Assembly: GCF_001642795.1 (NCBI RefSeq)
Contig: NZ_LKEH01000025.1
Location: 334,113 to 398,112, forward strand
Direction: 5' to 3'
Source of the DNA: Pseudomonas viridiflava
GTDB lineage: Bacteria > Pseudomonadota > Gammaproteobacteria > Pseudomonadales > Pseudomonadaceae
DNA length: 64,000 bases
Positions 7,977-16,758 of the stretch are shown here, piece after piece (positions within the stretch are counted from its first letter, which is position 1; each line of letters begins with the position of its first letter). Position numbers and translations under genes: made by a program. The notes under the pieces were generated by a model. That model was not told the DNA's origin, did no database searches, and saw only the letters and a program-made list of their open reading frames with translations.

Positions 7977-9184
7977 AAGGCATTCCTGAGGGTTTGCAGG
8001 TGGGCCACCTGACGGGTGAAGTCGCTGTGGGAAAGGCGTTGTTTAGGTCGCGGGCGCAACGCATCGCTGATGGCGCTGGTGGGCTGACGAGTCAGGCGGG
8101 ACAGTACCTGCCACTGATCGGCGACGGCCAGTGATTCAAAGCCCGGATGAAGCTGCCGGGCGCGTCGCAGGATGTCCTGCTGCAGGCTCTTCAAGAGTAC
8201 ATCCTGTCCGCTGCGTCTGCGCAGAAACTCGGCGCTGGCACGCAGGTGTTCGGTCAGTTGCCGCCGGGCCTGGGAAGCAGGCAAACGGACGGGGCCTTCA
8301 CGCAGGCCCACATGCCACAGCGTCAGGCCGATCAGTATCGCGAACGCGGTCAGCGCAAGAGCGAAGTGACGCAGTATCAAACTCAACAGGTTGTCATGTT
8401 CGGTTTGCAGCAGCAGGGTCACGTCACTGTCCTGGGTCAGGTACCACAGGAGCCAGGCGTTGTCGTATTTGCCGATCGAGCGGTTTTTCCACAGCTCCGC
8501 GTCGGTGAGCACAGTAATCAGGCCCTTGCCGTGACTCAGTTGCACCATGTGCGTGGCGTCGGCGCTGTTGGCCCAAGAATCGGCATGGTCCTCCGGGTCT
8601 TCCAGATGAAACGCCGGATCGAAACTCATGTAGGCCGGTGCGTCTTCATTTTCCAGATACAACCGCGTGAGTTCCGGCCACTTGGTTCTCTTGGTGGCAG
8701 GCGGTGACGCCATCAGCGGTATAGGGACCGTGGGCCGGGCCTCATCGGAATCATCCTGTGCCTTGATGTCTTTCGAGAGGTATTGGCGAATCCCGATCCT
8801 GTCGAGCAGCAGGTCGCCGCTGCGGCCTTTCTGTTCGTCCCACAGCTTCTCGGCCACGAACAGCAGGTGTCCTCCCGACTCGGCCCAGTTCAACAGGCGC
8901 TCGGTCTGTGCCGGGGTCATGTTTTCACGGTCATTGAGCAACAGCAGCGTCTGTGGTCGTTGTTGCGTGTCGGGCAGGTCGGTGAGCGCGCGGGTCATGT
9001 TGACCGGCACCGAGCGTTGCCGGAGAAAGTTGGCGGCGGCCAGATAGGGGTTGGCCCGAGCTTCCGGGGAAGGACCCTGATCGACGGTTTTTTCGTAACG
9101 CTCCAGATGACTGGCGGCGTACACGCCGACAACGAGCAGCAGGAGCAGCGCGAGCCCTGCAAGCCAGACGTTACGCCGACTCAT
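7973..9184 (-). CDS. DUF4350-domain membrane protein
   Basis: The 403-residue protein has one N-terminal membrane segment (about 5-23), a large soluble domain probably outside the cytoplasm, a second membrane segment near residues 270-295 (FALALTAFAILIGLTLWHVG) and a basic cytoplasmic tail. The soluble part resembles the glutamine-amidotransferase-like fold of DUF4350 (LLLLNDRENMTPAQTERLLN, then GGHLLFVAEKLW) with no recognisable catalytic triad. I chose ATG 9184 because it overlaps the upstream stop by ATGA; a frame-open extension upstream lies entirely inside the DUF4129 gene. Confidence 0.8.
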   Translation of the reverse strand: MSRRNVWLAGLALLLLLVVGVYAASHLERYEKTVDQGPSPEARANPYLAAANFLRQRSVPVNMTRALTDLPDTQQRPQTLLLLNDRENMTPAQTERLLNWAESGGHLLFVAEKLWDEQKGRSGDLLLDRIGIRQYLSKDIKAQDDSDEARPTVPIPLMASPPATKRTKWPELTRLYLENEDAPAYMSFDPAFHLEDPEDHADSWANSADATHMVQLSHGKGLITVLTDAELWKNRSIGKYDNAWLLWYLTQDSDVTLLLQTEHDNLLSLILRHFALALTAFAILIGLTLWHVGLREGPVRLPASQARRQLTEHLRASAEFLRRRSGQDVLLKSLQQDILRRARQLHPGFESLAVADQWQVLSRLTRQPTSAISDALRPRPKQRLSHSDFTRQVAHLQTLRNAL

Positions 9185-10770
9185 GCCCTGGCCCCCGAAC
9201 CGAACAGGCGACGCCAGCCGTCGCACAATTCCTGTTGCGACCGGGCAGGTGGCAGCCGATGACCATAAGCAAGGTTCTGCCAATGGGTGGTCAGCGTCCG
9301 GCTGAATTCATCCAGTTGGGGTTGATCGAGTTGTGCGACGCGCTCCAGCACCTGTCCCTCGGTGTCGGCATTTTTCAATGGCAGGCGGTAATCGGTCAGC
9401 AGGCGATTGAGCAGGGCGCGATACAACAGACCCAATGCTTCGCGTGGCGAGTCGGCCCAAAGCCGTTCTGCACTGGTAGCGACATCGTCGGGCAGGCTTT
9501 CTGCGTTCACTTGCAGGCCGAACAATTGTTCTGGTGTTTCCCGGTGCAGCGATGTCGGACGCGGCGTGCGAGCGACGAAGGTGCCGAGCCAGGTGCGGTA
9601 ACGCCAGATCAACAGGCCGATCAGCGTCAAGGCGACAGCCCAGAGCAGAACTTCCAACAGGCTGGCCAGGGCGCTTGCCGCTGACAGCAGACGGTTGAGC
9701 CATTTGGCCAACGCGCTGCCGTCGCTCCTCTCGGCGGAAGTCGTCGCCTTCTCATCCCGCTCGGGAAAGCGCCAGCCGGCCACCGTTTTGGGGTTTTTGA
9801 ACGGCGGCGCCTGCAAAACGTTGTTGATCTCCTTCCGGGCGGCTTCGCTGGTGAGTTCCTGATGAGTGAGGCGTGGCGTGTCAGGTGCTGCACTGACAAT
9901 GATCGGTTCCATCTGTGTGGCGTCGGGCAATGGACAGCTGTAGGTCGGTGAATCAGCCATGGCAGACTGTGGCGCCGCTGAGAACAGCAGTCCGGCACCG
10001 ATCAGCAGCATATAGGCGGTGCCCATCAGGCGCTGGCGCAGTCGCCGGAAAGTCAGTTCGATGTCCCACGCTTCAAGCACGGTTCGACGATTGAGGTAGA
10101 GCGTAAAACCGCAGGCGACGTAGATGGGTTCCCACAGCACCAGCGCCAGTGCGTAAAACAGGTTGGTCAGGTGTTCCAGCCAGTTCCAGTCGTTCTCGGT
10201 GTCGACCAGACTCAGCCATTGCCAGTCGATTTCGATCTGTTGCGGGATGAACAGGTAGAACAGGATCATCAGGCCGATCCACAGCGAGTACTCCAGATGC
10301 ACGCCCACAAGCGTCAGCAGGCGAGCCGCGCCCTGGCCTTTCTGATTGAGCAGGCTGAGACGACGTGCACGCTCGTCTCCGGCGAGGTTTTCCAACTGCT
10401 GCACCGGCAACTGAAAGCTGCGGGTCAGGCTCAGACGGCGCCAGAGCAGGCTGGGGAGCAGCTGGTTTTTCAACGTGGCGGGCCAGGCTTTGAGTGCCTG
10501 TTTGAGTGTGGGCGTGTCCCCGAACAGCGCCTGTGACAGGATCATCAGCGGCAGGCGGTCGAAGGCCGGCTTGAGCCACCAGAACACAAACAGCGCAATC
10601 GAGGGATAGTCCCAGAGCAACAGGCTGAGCAGGGCGAACAGCGGCAGCGTGACAATCGCCCAACTGCTCATCAGCAACAGGCGATGCTCACGCACCATGA
10701 GGACGCCCAGGTCTATGGCTTCCCAGGAGGTACGAGGGCGAATGGCGACGTTCGATTCAGTCAGGCGCAT
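9181..10770 (-). CDS. DUF4129-domain membrane protein
   Basis: A 529-residue multi-spanning protein. Several hydrophobic segments occupy the first 270 residues, a Pro/Thr-rich extracytoplasmic stretch follows (about 275-360), another membrane span lies near 372-392, and the C-terminal DUF4129 domain is cytosolic (SPREALGLLYRALLNRL). DUF4129 is sometimes fused to transglutaminase domains; none is seen here. It overlaps the SpoIIM-like gene by 14 bases and the DUF4350 gene by 4. Function unknown, probably part of one membrane complex with its operon partners. Confidence 0.8.
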   Translation of the reverse strand: MRLTESNVAIRPRTSWEAIDLGVLMVREHRLLLMSSWAIVTLPLFALLSLLLWDYPSIALFVFWWLKPAFDRLPLMILSQALFGDTPTLKQALKAWPATLKNQLLPSLLWRRLSLTRSFQLPVQQLENLAGDERARRLSLLNQKGQGAARLLTLVGVHLEYSLWIGLMILFYLFIPQQIEIDWQWLSLVDTENDWNWLEHLTNLFYALALVLWEPIYVACGFTLYLNRRTVLEAWDIELTFRRLRQRLMGTAYMLLIGAGLLFSAAPQSAMADSPTYSCPLPDATQMEPIIVSAAPDTPRLTHQELTSEAARKEINNVLQAPPFKNPKTVAGWRFPERDEKATTSAERSDGSALAKWLNRLLSAASALASLLEVLLWAVALTLIGLLIWRYRTWLGTFVARTPRPTSLHRETPEQLFGLQVNAESLPDDVATSAERLWADSPREALGLLYRALLNRLLTDYRLPLKNADTEGQVLERVAQLDQPQLDEFSRTLTTHWQNLAYGHRLPPARSQQELCDGWRRLFGSGARA

Positions 10771-11737
10771 GGGAAGTCCGCCCGGCGAATGTCAGGTAGG
10801 CACCGACCAGCATCCAGAGCGCTGCGCCCACCAGATACTTGATGAGCGGCGTCGGCCAGGTCATTGATGACCAGTAGGCTTCGATGAAGGCGGCAATCAG
10901 CAGAAACAGCATTACTCCGCCAATCAATTGCACGCTGCCTTGCGCGGCGACCCGTAACGCCTCACCGCGTGTCAGCCGGCCGGGTGCGAGCAATGCCCAA
11001 CCCAGTTTCAGCCCGGCAGCCCCGGCCAGGGCAATGGCGGTGAGTTCGAACGCGCCGTGGCCGACCACGAACGACCAGAAGGTCTGGCCATAGCCAATGT
11101 CGGTCAGATGGCCTGCGACCGCTCCGATCATCAGCCCGTTGAAAAGCAGAAAGAACAGGCTGCCCAGCCCGAACAGCAAGCCGCTGGCATAGGTTTGAAA
11201 GGCAATCCCTATATTGTTCATGATGTAGTAGCCGAACATCATCCAGTCATCGTCGGAAGCGCGCTCCAGCGCCTGCCCGATGCGGCTGGCCTGCGGGTCG
11301 TACATGCTTTGCATGTCGCTCAGCTGTGCGGGGCTGACGATGCTGTAGATCAGGTCGGGGAAGCCGTAGACCAGAAGGCCCATGCCCACGAGGCTGCCGA
11401 AAAACAGCAGGCTGGCGACCAGCACGAAACGCCATTCGGCACGAACGGCTCTCGGGAAACCCGCAAGAATAAAGGTCAGGAACTGAGCGCCCAAAGCGCT
11501 GCGATGCCGGTAAAGCTGCTGGTGGCCGCGCATCGCCAGTTGATGAAGCGGATCGATGAGGTGGCTGCTGTAGCCGCGTTCCTGAGCCAGCGCCAGTTGG
11601 TGGCAGAGGCGTCGGTAGTCGGCAGGAAAGCGTTCGCTGGTCTTGGGATCGGGCTTGCCACGCTCCAGTGCGGTCAGGCAGTCCTCGAAGTGTTTCCACT
11701 CGGTTTGATGGCGGGCTTCGAACTGGGTCTGTTTCAT
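10757..11737 (-). CDS. SpoIIM-family (DUF95) membrane protein
   Basis: A 326-residue protein with a soluble helical N-terminus (about 1-100) and five or six membrane segments. The central stretch MNNIGIAFQTYASGLLFGLGSLFFLLFNGLMIG and GHGAFELTAIALAGAAGLKLG are the conserved core of the SpoIIM family. In spore formers SpoIIM acts with a peptidoglycan hydrolase in engulfment; Pseudomonas does not sporulate, so the shared link may be cell-wall remodelling. The start overlaps the RDD gene stop by ATGA. Confidence 0.87.
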   Translation of the reverse strand: MKQTQFEARHQTEWKHFEDCLTALERGKPDPKTSERFPADYRRLCHQLALAQERGYSSHLIDPLHQLAMRGHQQLYRHRSALGAQFLTFILAGFPRAVRAEWRFVLVASLLFFGSLVGMGLLVYGFPDLIYSIVSPAQLSDMQSMYDPQASRIGQALERASDDDWMMFGYYIMNNIGIAFQTYASGLLFGLGSLFFLLFNGLMIGAVAGHLTDIGYGQTFWSFVVGHGAFELTAIALAGAAGLKLGWALLAPGRLTRGEALRVAAQGSVQLIGGVMLFLLIAAFIEAYWSSMTWPTPLIKYLVGAALWMLVGAYLTFAGRTSHAPD

Positions 11738-12459
11738 GTCGCCCCCGTCAGGCTGCGCGCGATGCCGTTGACTTGAGCGACAGCCTTGTCGGCCGACAAG
11801 TGCAACGGCTCGACCAGAATGGCGGCCAGCTCCTGCTTACGCGCTTCGGACAGGTCACCCTGGCGCTCGGCCAGACTCAGCACGGCGCGCTGTTCCTCCA
11901 GTTGCAGGGCGACTGGCACCACGTAGGGCTCGACCGCTGGCAGGGTCGGCCGCTGCACGGGCAGATCGGTATGAACCACCAGCGTTCCGGCCGCCAGATC
12001 ACCGAGGCGCTTGAAACGGGGATGATTCAGACAGCTGATGGCGCCCACGCTGTAGGCCAGAGGCAGCATGTCGACGAAACGCAGCAGGTTGCGGGTGAGC
12101 GAGGCGGCCCAGCCGATCGGTGTTCCATCGTCATTGACCACCCGCAGGCCCATGGCGCGCTTGCCGGGTGTCCGGCCCTGATCGAGGACTTCGAACAGCA
12201 CCATGTACCACCAGTTGATCAGAAACAGCGCGATAGCGGCCAGCCCCATGCCGAACTTGTCGAACAACTGAAGGATTAAAAACAGTACGCCGATGACTGC
12301 GGCACGGATGCCGAGGTCAATGCCGAACGCCAGCGAACGCACCACCAGACCCGCCGGGCGAAGGATCATGTCGATGCCTTCCGGGGTCTCGATGGCGATA
12401 CGGGTATCCAGCGGCGTCTGCTGCGCTGCAATCCCTTGCGAAGCGGGAGGAGATGGCAT
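11734..12459 (-). CDS. RDD-family membrane protein
   Basis: First gene of the six-gene operon. The 241-residue protein has the RDD domain: LRPAGLVVRSLAFGIDLGIRAA gives the Arg and Asp positions of the first helix, INWWYMVLFEVLDQGRTPGKRAMGLRVVNDDG is the second conserved block, and three membrane helices are visible. The C-terminal third is polar and helical. Family members have been proposed as small transporters or membrane scaffolds. The promoter should lie in 12460-12638, shared with the divergent sbcB gene. Confidence 0.87.
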   Translation of the reverse strand: MPSPPASQGIAAQQTPLDTRIAIETPEGIDMILRPAGLVVRSLAFGIDLGIRAAVIGVLFLILQLFDKFGMGLAAIALFLINWWYMVLFEVLDQGRTPGKRAMGLRVVNDDGTPIGWAASLTRNLLRFVDMLPLAYSVGAISCLNHPRFKRLGDLAAGTLVVHTDLPVQRPTLPAVEPYVVPVALQLEEQRAVLSLAERQGDLSEARKQELAAILVEPLHLSADKAVAQVNGIARSLTGAT

Positions 12460-12638
12460 GGTGGGGAGGCGTTACCTGAAGGCGAGACCTGATGCTAGCT
12501 ACCACTGCGGTGCTAAGCAACCGGCGTTGCTAAACAGTGCCTGTAAGAAAAAGTGTCGCAGGCCCACGGCGTGTTCCGATTAGCCAATCGTCTGCTTCGC
12601 ACCCTACACTTCAAGGGTCTCTTGTTCAGGATCAGCCC

Positions 12639-14069
12639 GTGACCTCCAGCATCTTCTGGTACGACTACGAAACCACCGGTATCAACCCGCGCAATGACCG
12701 CGCGCTGCAGATGGCCGGCATTCGTACCGATGCCGAACTCAATGAAATCGAACCGCCGGTCAACCTCTACTGCCAGCCCAGCGACGACATCCTGCCGCAT
12801 CCCGCCGCGTGCGTGATAACCGGAATTACCCCGGCCACGCTGGCCGAAAAGGGCTTGTGCGAAGCGGACTTCATGACCCGCGTCCATGCCCAGCTCTCCG
12901 CTCCCGGCACCTGTGGCGCAGGCTACAACACGTTGCGTTTTGACGATGAAGTGACGCGTTACAGCCTGTATCGCAACTTTTTCGACCCGTATGCCCGTGA
13001 ATGGCAGGGCGGCAACAGTCGCTGGGATTTGATCGATGTCGTGCGCGCGGCCTATGCGCTGCGCCCGGACGGCATCGTATGGCCCGAAGAGGAAGGGCGC
13101 GTCACCCTCAAGCTCGAGCGTCTGACTGCCGCCAACGGTATTGAACATGGTCAGGCCCATGATGCCTTATCCGATGTGCGCGCCACCATTGCACTTGCGC
13201 GCCTGATTCGTGAGAAGCAACCCCGGCTGTACGATTATCTGTTTGCACTGCGCAGTAAGCAGAAGGTTCAGGATCAGATCCGTCTGATGCAACCGCTGGT
13301 GCATATTTCAGGTCGCTTCTCTGCGGCCCGTCATTATCTGGGTGTCGTATTACCGCTGGCCTGGCATCCGCATAATCGCAATGCACTGATTGTGTACGAT
13401 CTGCATCAGGATCCGTCGCCGTTACTGGAGATGGACGTTGAAACACTCAAGCAGCGTTTATATACCCGCCACGACGCGCTGGGCGAAGGCGAGCTGCCGG
13501 TGCCGCTCAAACTATTGCATATAAATCGCTGCCCGGTGGTTGCCCCCATGAGCGTTTTGCGTGCACAGGATCAAGAACGCTTGCAGCTCGACATGACCGG
13601 TTATGAGGCGAGGGTGGCTTCAGTGACTGAAGGCCTTGAAGTTTGGCAGGAGAAACTGCGTGCTCTTTATGGCAAGGATCATTTCATCGCAAGTGAAGAC
13701 CCTGAGCAGCAATTGTATGACGGATTTATCGGTGACCGTGATCGTCGTTTATGTGAACAAGTACGCGTTTCCGAGCCTGAGCAACTGGCACGTGATGCCT
13801 GGCCGTTTGATGATGCTCGCCTGCCTGAACTGTTATTTCGCTACCGGGCCCGTAACTTTCCGGAAACGCTCACCGCCGAAGAACAACTGCGCTGGCACCA
13901 ATTCTGTCAGGCGCGCCTGAGCCACGCGGAGTACGGGGCTCCGAATACTTTGCAGGATTTTACGAAGGCGCTGGTGGAGTTGTCGCTTAGTGCCACGCCA
14001 GAGCAGTTGGCGATACTGAGGCAATGGCAGGATCACATTGAGTCGCTGCGCAGTAGGCTGAAAATGTGA
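12639..14069 (+). CDS. sbcB: Exodeoxyribonuclease I
   Basis: A 3'-5' single-strand DNA exonuclease acting in recombination and mismatch repair. The 476-residue protein opens with SIFWYDYETTGINP, the DxE motif of DEDDh exonucleases (D9, E11), and later shows AHDALSDVRATIALARL with the catalytic His and Asp. The SH3-like and C-terminal helical domains follow in the usual order and length. Start: GTG at 12639 with AGGA eight bases upstream; the family N-terminus begins exactly there, whereas the frame open further upstream has no family match. Confidence 0.95.
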   Translation: MTSSIFWYDYETTGINPRNDRALQMAGIRTDAELNEIEPPVNLYCQPSDDILPHPAACVITGITPATLAEKGLCEADFMTRVHAQLSAPGTCGAGYNTLRFDDEVTRYSLYRNFFDPYAREWQGGNSRWDLIDVVRAAYALRPDGIVWPEEEGRVTLKLERLTAANGIEHGQAHDALSDVRATIALARLIREKQPRLYDYLFALRSKQKVQDQIRLMQPLVHISGRFSAARHYLGVVLPLAWHPHNRNALIVYDLHQDPSPLLEMDVETLKQRLYTRHDALGEGELPVPLKLLHINRCPVVAPMSVLRAQDQERLQLDMTGYEARVASVTEGLEVWQEKLRALYGKDHFIASEDPEQQLYDGFIGDRDRRLCEQVRVSEPEQLARDAWPFDDARLPELLFRYRARNFPETLTAEEQLRWHQFCQARLSHAEYGAPNTLQDFTKALVELSLSATPEQLAILRQWQDHIESLRSRLKM

Positions 14070-14095
14070 TCGGAAAAATGTAGAAGGTGAACTAT

Positions 14096-14123
14096 AAAAA
14101 AACGCCAGCAAGCTGGCGTTTTT
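14096..14123. terminator. Bidirectional terminator between sbcB and mvaT
   Basis: An A-run, ACGCCAGC, a short loop, GCTGGCGT and a T-run form a strong hairpin usable in both directions. It sits 27 bases past the sbcB stop and 30 bases past the mvaT stop on the other strand. Confidence 0.9.
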
Positions 14124-14152
14124 CAAGTCGCGGATAAAACGACCGTTGAAGC

Positions 14153-14533
14153 TTAGCCCAGCAGAGTGGCCCAGCTTTCAACCTCGTCACCGCCCCACTT
14201 GGCTTTCCACTCTTTCAGCGTCTTGTGGTTGCCACCTTTGGTTTCGATGACTTCGCCGTTGTGCGGGTTCTTGTACTGCTTGACCTTGCGGGCACGCTTG
14301 GTGCCGGTAGTTTTCACTGCGCCGCCACGAGGTGCCTTGTTGACTTTGGAGTCCGGATCCAGCAGAGCAATGATGTCACGCAGCGATTTTTGATATTCGC
14401 CCATCAGGGTGCGCAGTTTGCCTTCGAATTCCAGCTCGGTTTGCAGTTTGCCGTCTTGCGACAGGTTGTTCAAACGGGCTTGCAGTTCTTTGATGGCTTC
14501 TTCTGTGGCGCGGTATTCGTTGATCAGGGACAT
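14153..14533 (-). CDS. mvaT: H-NS-family transcriptional silencer MvaT
   Basis: A nucleoid protein that binds AT-rich DNA and silences horizontally acquired genes; it replaces H-NS in Pseudomonas. The 126-residue protein has an N-terminal coiled-coil oligomerisation part (MSLINEYRATEEAIKELQ onwards), a basic Ala/Lys/Arg linker (about 68-88), and a C-terminal DNA-binding domain with KGGNHKTLKEWKAKWG. The Gly-Asn pair there matches the AT-pincer motif known for MvaT/TurB. Start ATG 14533, with AAGG upstream. It could act on the lower-GC accessory genes in this window, for example xaxAB (inference). Confidence 0.95.
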   Translation of the reverse strand: MSLINEYRATEEAIKELQARLNNLSQDGKLQTELEFEGKLRTLMGEYQKSLRDIIALLDPDSKVNKAPRGGAVKTTGTKRARKVKQYKNPHNGEVIETKGGNHKTLKEWKAKWGGDEVESWATLLG

Positions 14534-14579
14534 GAGGGGGACCTTATGTTGTGAAGGGTGACAGGGATACAGTGACGCA

Positions 14580-14608
14580 ATAATAGTCAGAGGCACTGAG
14601 CAAGTAAA
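14580..14608 (-). promoter_or_regulatory. Predicted sigma-70 promoter of mvaT
   Basis: Read on the minus strand: TTTACT (-35), a 17-base spacer, then TATTAT (-10). Transcription would start near 14573, leaving a leader of about 40 bases before the mvaT ATG. The spacing is ideal and the surroundings are AT-rich, allowing self-repression by MvaT. Confidence 0.6.
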
Positions 14609-14891
14609 CATTAAATAAAAGTTTTATTTGAATTATTTAGAAATATACACCGGTCCTACAGACGTGGGAACTAGATCGGTGTGCTGAACCCGACTAAATA
14701 GGGTCGCTATAAAGCCCTCATTAAATACCGGTTTTTTATTGGAGCGTCCGCTGGCATCTTGATACTGGCACGGTGCAATCTTTTTCCATCGACGGCCCGC
14801 CCCGGCGCCTGAATTCAGGCAACAGAGATACTGCAGTTTTCCTGCGCAGTCGCTAGAATAGCGCCTTTGCGAAGTTCTGGAGTTTCCCCTA
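14609..14891. other. Intergenic region between mvaT and purU
   Basis: About 280 bases with an AT-rich half near mvaT (14609-14750) and a GC-richer half near purU. It must hold the purU promoter; a -10-like TAGAAT lies about 35 bases before the purU start. I see no ORF, tRNA-like fold or clear riboswitch here. Confidence 0.4.
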
Positions 14892-15743
14892 ATGCGCACT
14901 TTTCGTCTGGTGATTGCTTGCCCGGACCGCGTCGGCATCGTTGCCAAAGTCAGTAACTTTCTGGCGTCCCATAACGGCTGGATCACCGAAGCGAGCCATC
15001 ATTCGGATAATCTCAGTGGCTGGTTCTTCATGCGTCACGAGATTCGTGCCGATACATTGCCGTTCGATCTGGATGGGTTTCGCGAGGCGTTCACGCCGAT
15101 TGCGCAAGAGTTCGAGATGGACTGGCGCATCACCGACTCGGCTCAGAAGAAGCGTGTGGTACTCATGGCCAGTCGCGAATCGCACTGCCTGGCGGACCTG
15201 CTGCACCGCTGGCACAGTGATGAACTCGACTGCGACATCGCCTGTGTGATCTCCAATCACCAGGACCTGCGCAGCATGGTCGAGTGGCACGACATTCCTT
15301 ATTACCACGTGCCGGTCGATCCGAAGGACAAGGAACCGGCGTTCGCCGAAGTCTCCCGTCTGGTCGGCCAGCATCAGGCCGACGTCGTCGTTCTGGCGCG
15401 CTACATGCAAATCCTGCCGCCTCAGCTGTGCCGCGAATACGCTCATCAGGTGATCAACATTCACCACAGCTTCCTGCCGTCGTTCGTCGGTGCCAAGCCT
15501 TATCACCAGGCATCGCTGCGCGGCGTCAAATTGATCGGCGCAACGTGCCATTACGTGACCGAAGAGCTGGACGCAGGGCCTATCATCGAGCAGGACGTGG
15601 TACGCGTCAGCCATCGCGACAGCATCGAAAACATGGTGCGTTTCGGCCGTGACGTGGAAAAAATGGTGCTGGCGCGTGGTCTGCGTGCACACCTCGAGGA
15701 CCGCGTACTGGTTCACGACAACAAGACAGTCGTCTTCGACTGA
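14892..15743 (+). CDS. purU: Formyltetrahydrofolate deformylase
   Basis: Hydrolyses 10-formyl-tetrahydrofolate to formate and tetrahydrofolate, balancing one-carbon pools and supplying formate to PurT. The 283-residue protein has an N-terminal ACT domain (RLVIACPDRVGIVAKVSNFL) and a C-terminal formyl-transferase-like hydrolase domain with INIHHSFLPSFVGAKPYHQA and LDAGPIIEQD. The Asn-His-Asp catalytic set of the family is visible (INIHHS, ELDAGP). Length is normal and the start ATG is the first Met of the conserved N-terminus. Confidence 0.95.
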   Translation: MRTFRLVIACPDRVGIVAKVSNFLASHNGWITEASHHSDNLSGWFFMRHEIRADTLPFDLDGFREAFTPIAQEFEMDWRITDSAQKKRVVLMASRESHCLADLLHRWHSDELDCDIACVISNHQDLRSMVEWHDIPYYHVPVDPKDKEPAFAEVSRLVGQHQADVVVLARYMQILPPQLCREYAHQVINIHHSFLPSFVGAKPYHQASLRGVKLIGATCHYVTEELDAGPIIEQDVVRVSHRDSIENMVRFGRDVEKMVLARGLRAHLEDRVLVHDNKTVVFD

Positions 15744-15802
15744 TCCGTTGTGGCAGGATCGCCCATGCGGCGCTCCTGCCAACCTCCCAGGCGGACATCT
15801 TC

Positions 15803-15976
15803 ATGACCGACCCTCTCGACAAAGCCACATCAACTGCTCCGGCCACTCTGGGCGAGGGCTGTCTGAGTCGTTACGACCCGGATGCGCTGACGCCTGACAA
15901 CGGCACCGAGTTCGAAGGCGCGGCCGAGCTGTGGCGCGAACTGCAGCAGGACGCCGAAAAACCGACCCCACCCTAG
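15803..15976 (+). CDS. Small acidic protein, 57 residues
   Basis: A short open frame, MTDPLDKATSTAPATLG, then an acidic section ending QQDAEKPTPP before TAG. GGCGGA lies about nine bases before the ATG. It starts 59 bases after purU and its stop overlaps the end of the convergent DUF2334 gene by four bases. Codon choice is in the genome's style and the two junctions are tidy, but there are no recognisable motifs. Function unknown. Confidence 0.5.
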   Translation: MTDPLDKATSTAPATLGEGCLSRYDPDALTPDNGTEFEGAAELWRELQQDAEKPTPP

Positions 15977-16758
15977 CGATCTGCGCTAGTTGCCGCGTCC
16001 AGACTTTCCAGCCATTGGATTTTGGTCATGGGCTGCCTGCCGTCTTCCAGCAGGCGCATGAGCAATTCAATCCAATAGTCGCGTGAAGACCTGTGCAGCA
16101 TGTCGACAGGGTGCAGTCCAAGTCGGATGGTCGACGCCTCGCGCAGCCGATGTTCCTTGAAATCACTGTAAAGCTTCGACGCCGTGCGTCGCCATGCGCT
16201 GCGTGCGCTCCAGACCATGCCCGGCGCGTCGATCGGTGTGAAGTCGGGCAGTCTGAACAGGTGCTGCGGGTCGCTGGTGTAGCTGAGCGGCAACTGACGC
16301 AACGCTTCGCGCGTGCCCTGGCTCATCAGCCATGCGGGCGCGACAAAGCCGTGAAGCGGCCAGTCCTGACGGCGAAACATTTCGATGCCCGCTTCCAGAC
16401 GTGCCAGCGCCTCCTGCGTATTCAAACCATAGAACTCGCCTTCCCACGTGTAGACGCGCCGCATGAAGTAGTCGCGAAGGATTCGTGGCGCGGGGCTGTC
16501 GTCGCAATGGTGGTAACCGTGCAGCGCCAACTCGTCGCCGCGTTCCAGGCGTTCATGCATCCGCCGCTGAAAAACCGTGTCGTCGTCCAGCGGGCTGCGT
16601 CGGTGAAAATCCGGCACCACCAGCCAGGTCATTCTGACAGTGCCCAGCTTGTCCACCGCTGCGACAAATGGCTCGTACATCGGCCAGCTGTGAGGGGCGA
16701 CGTCGTGCAGCACCAGCAGCACACTGCGTTCTGATGCGGCGCGAGAGCACTCAACCAT
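15973..16758 (-). CDS. DUF2334 polysaccharide-deacetylase-like protein
   Basis: A 261-residue protein of the DUF2334 family, related to NodB-type carbohydrate deacetylases. SVLLVLHDVAPHSW carries the His-Asp of the metal site, and HGYHH (about 94-98) is a second metal motif. FVAPAWLMS matches the substrate-side motif. No signal peptide is visible. I chose the ATG at 16758, which overlaps the glycosyltransferase stop by eight bases; the frame is open further upstream inside that gene. The pairing suggests a glycan or glycolipid is built and then trimmed, with an unknown substrate. Confidence 0.85.
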   Translation of the reverse strand: MVECSRAASERSVLLVLHDVAPHSWPMYEPFVAAVDKLGTVRMTWLVVPDFHRRSPLDDDTVFQRRMHERLERGDELALHGYHHCDDSPAPRILRDYFMRRVYTWEGEFYGLNTQEALARLEAGIEMFRRQDWPLHGFVAPAWLMSQGTREALRQLPLSYTSDPQHLFRLPDFTPIDAPGMVWSARSAWRRTASKLYSDFKEHRLREASTIRLGLHPVDMLHRSSRDYWIELLMRLLEDGRQPMTKIQWLESLDAATSADR

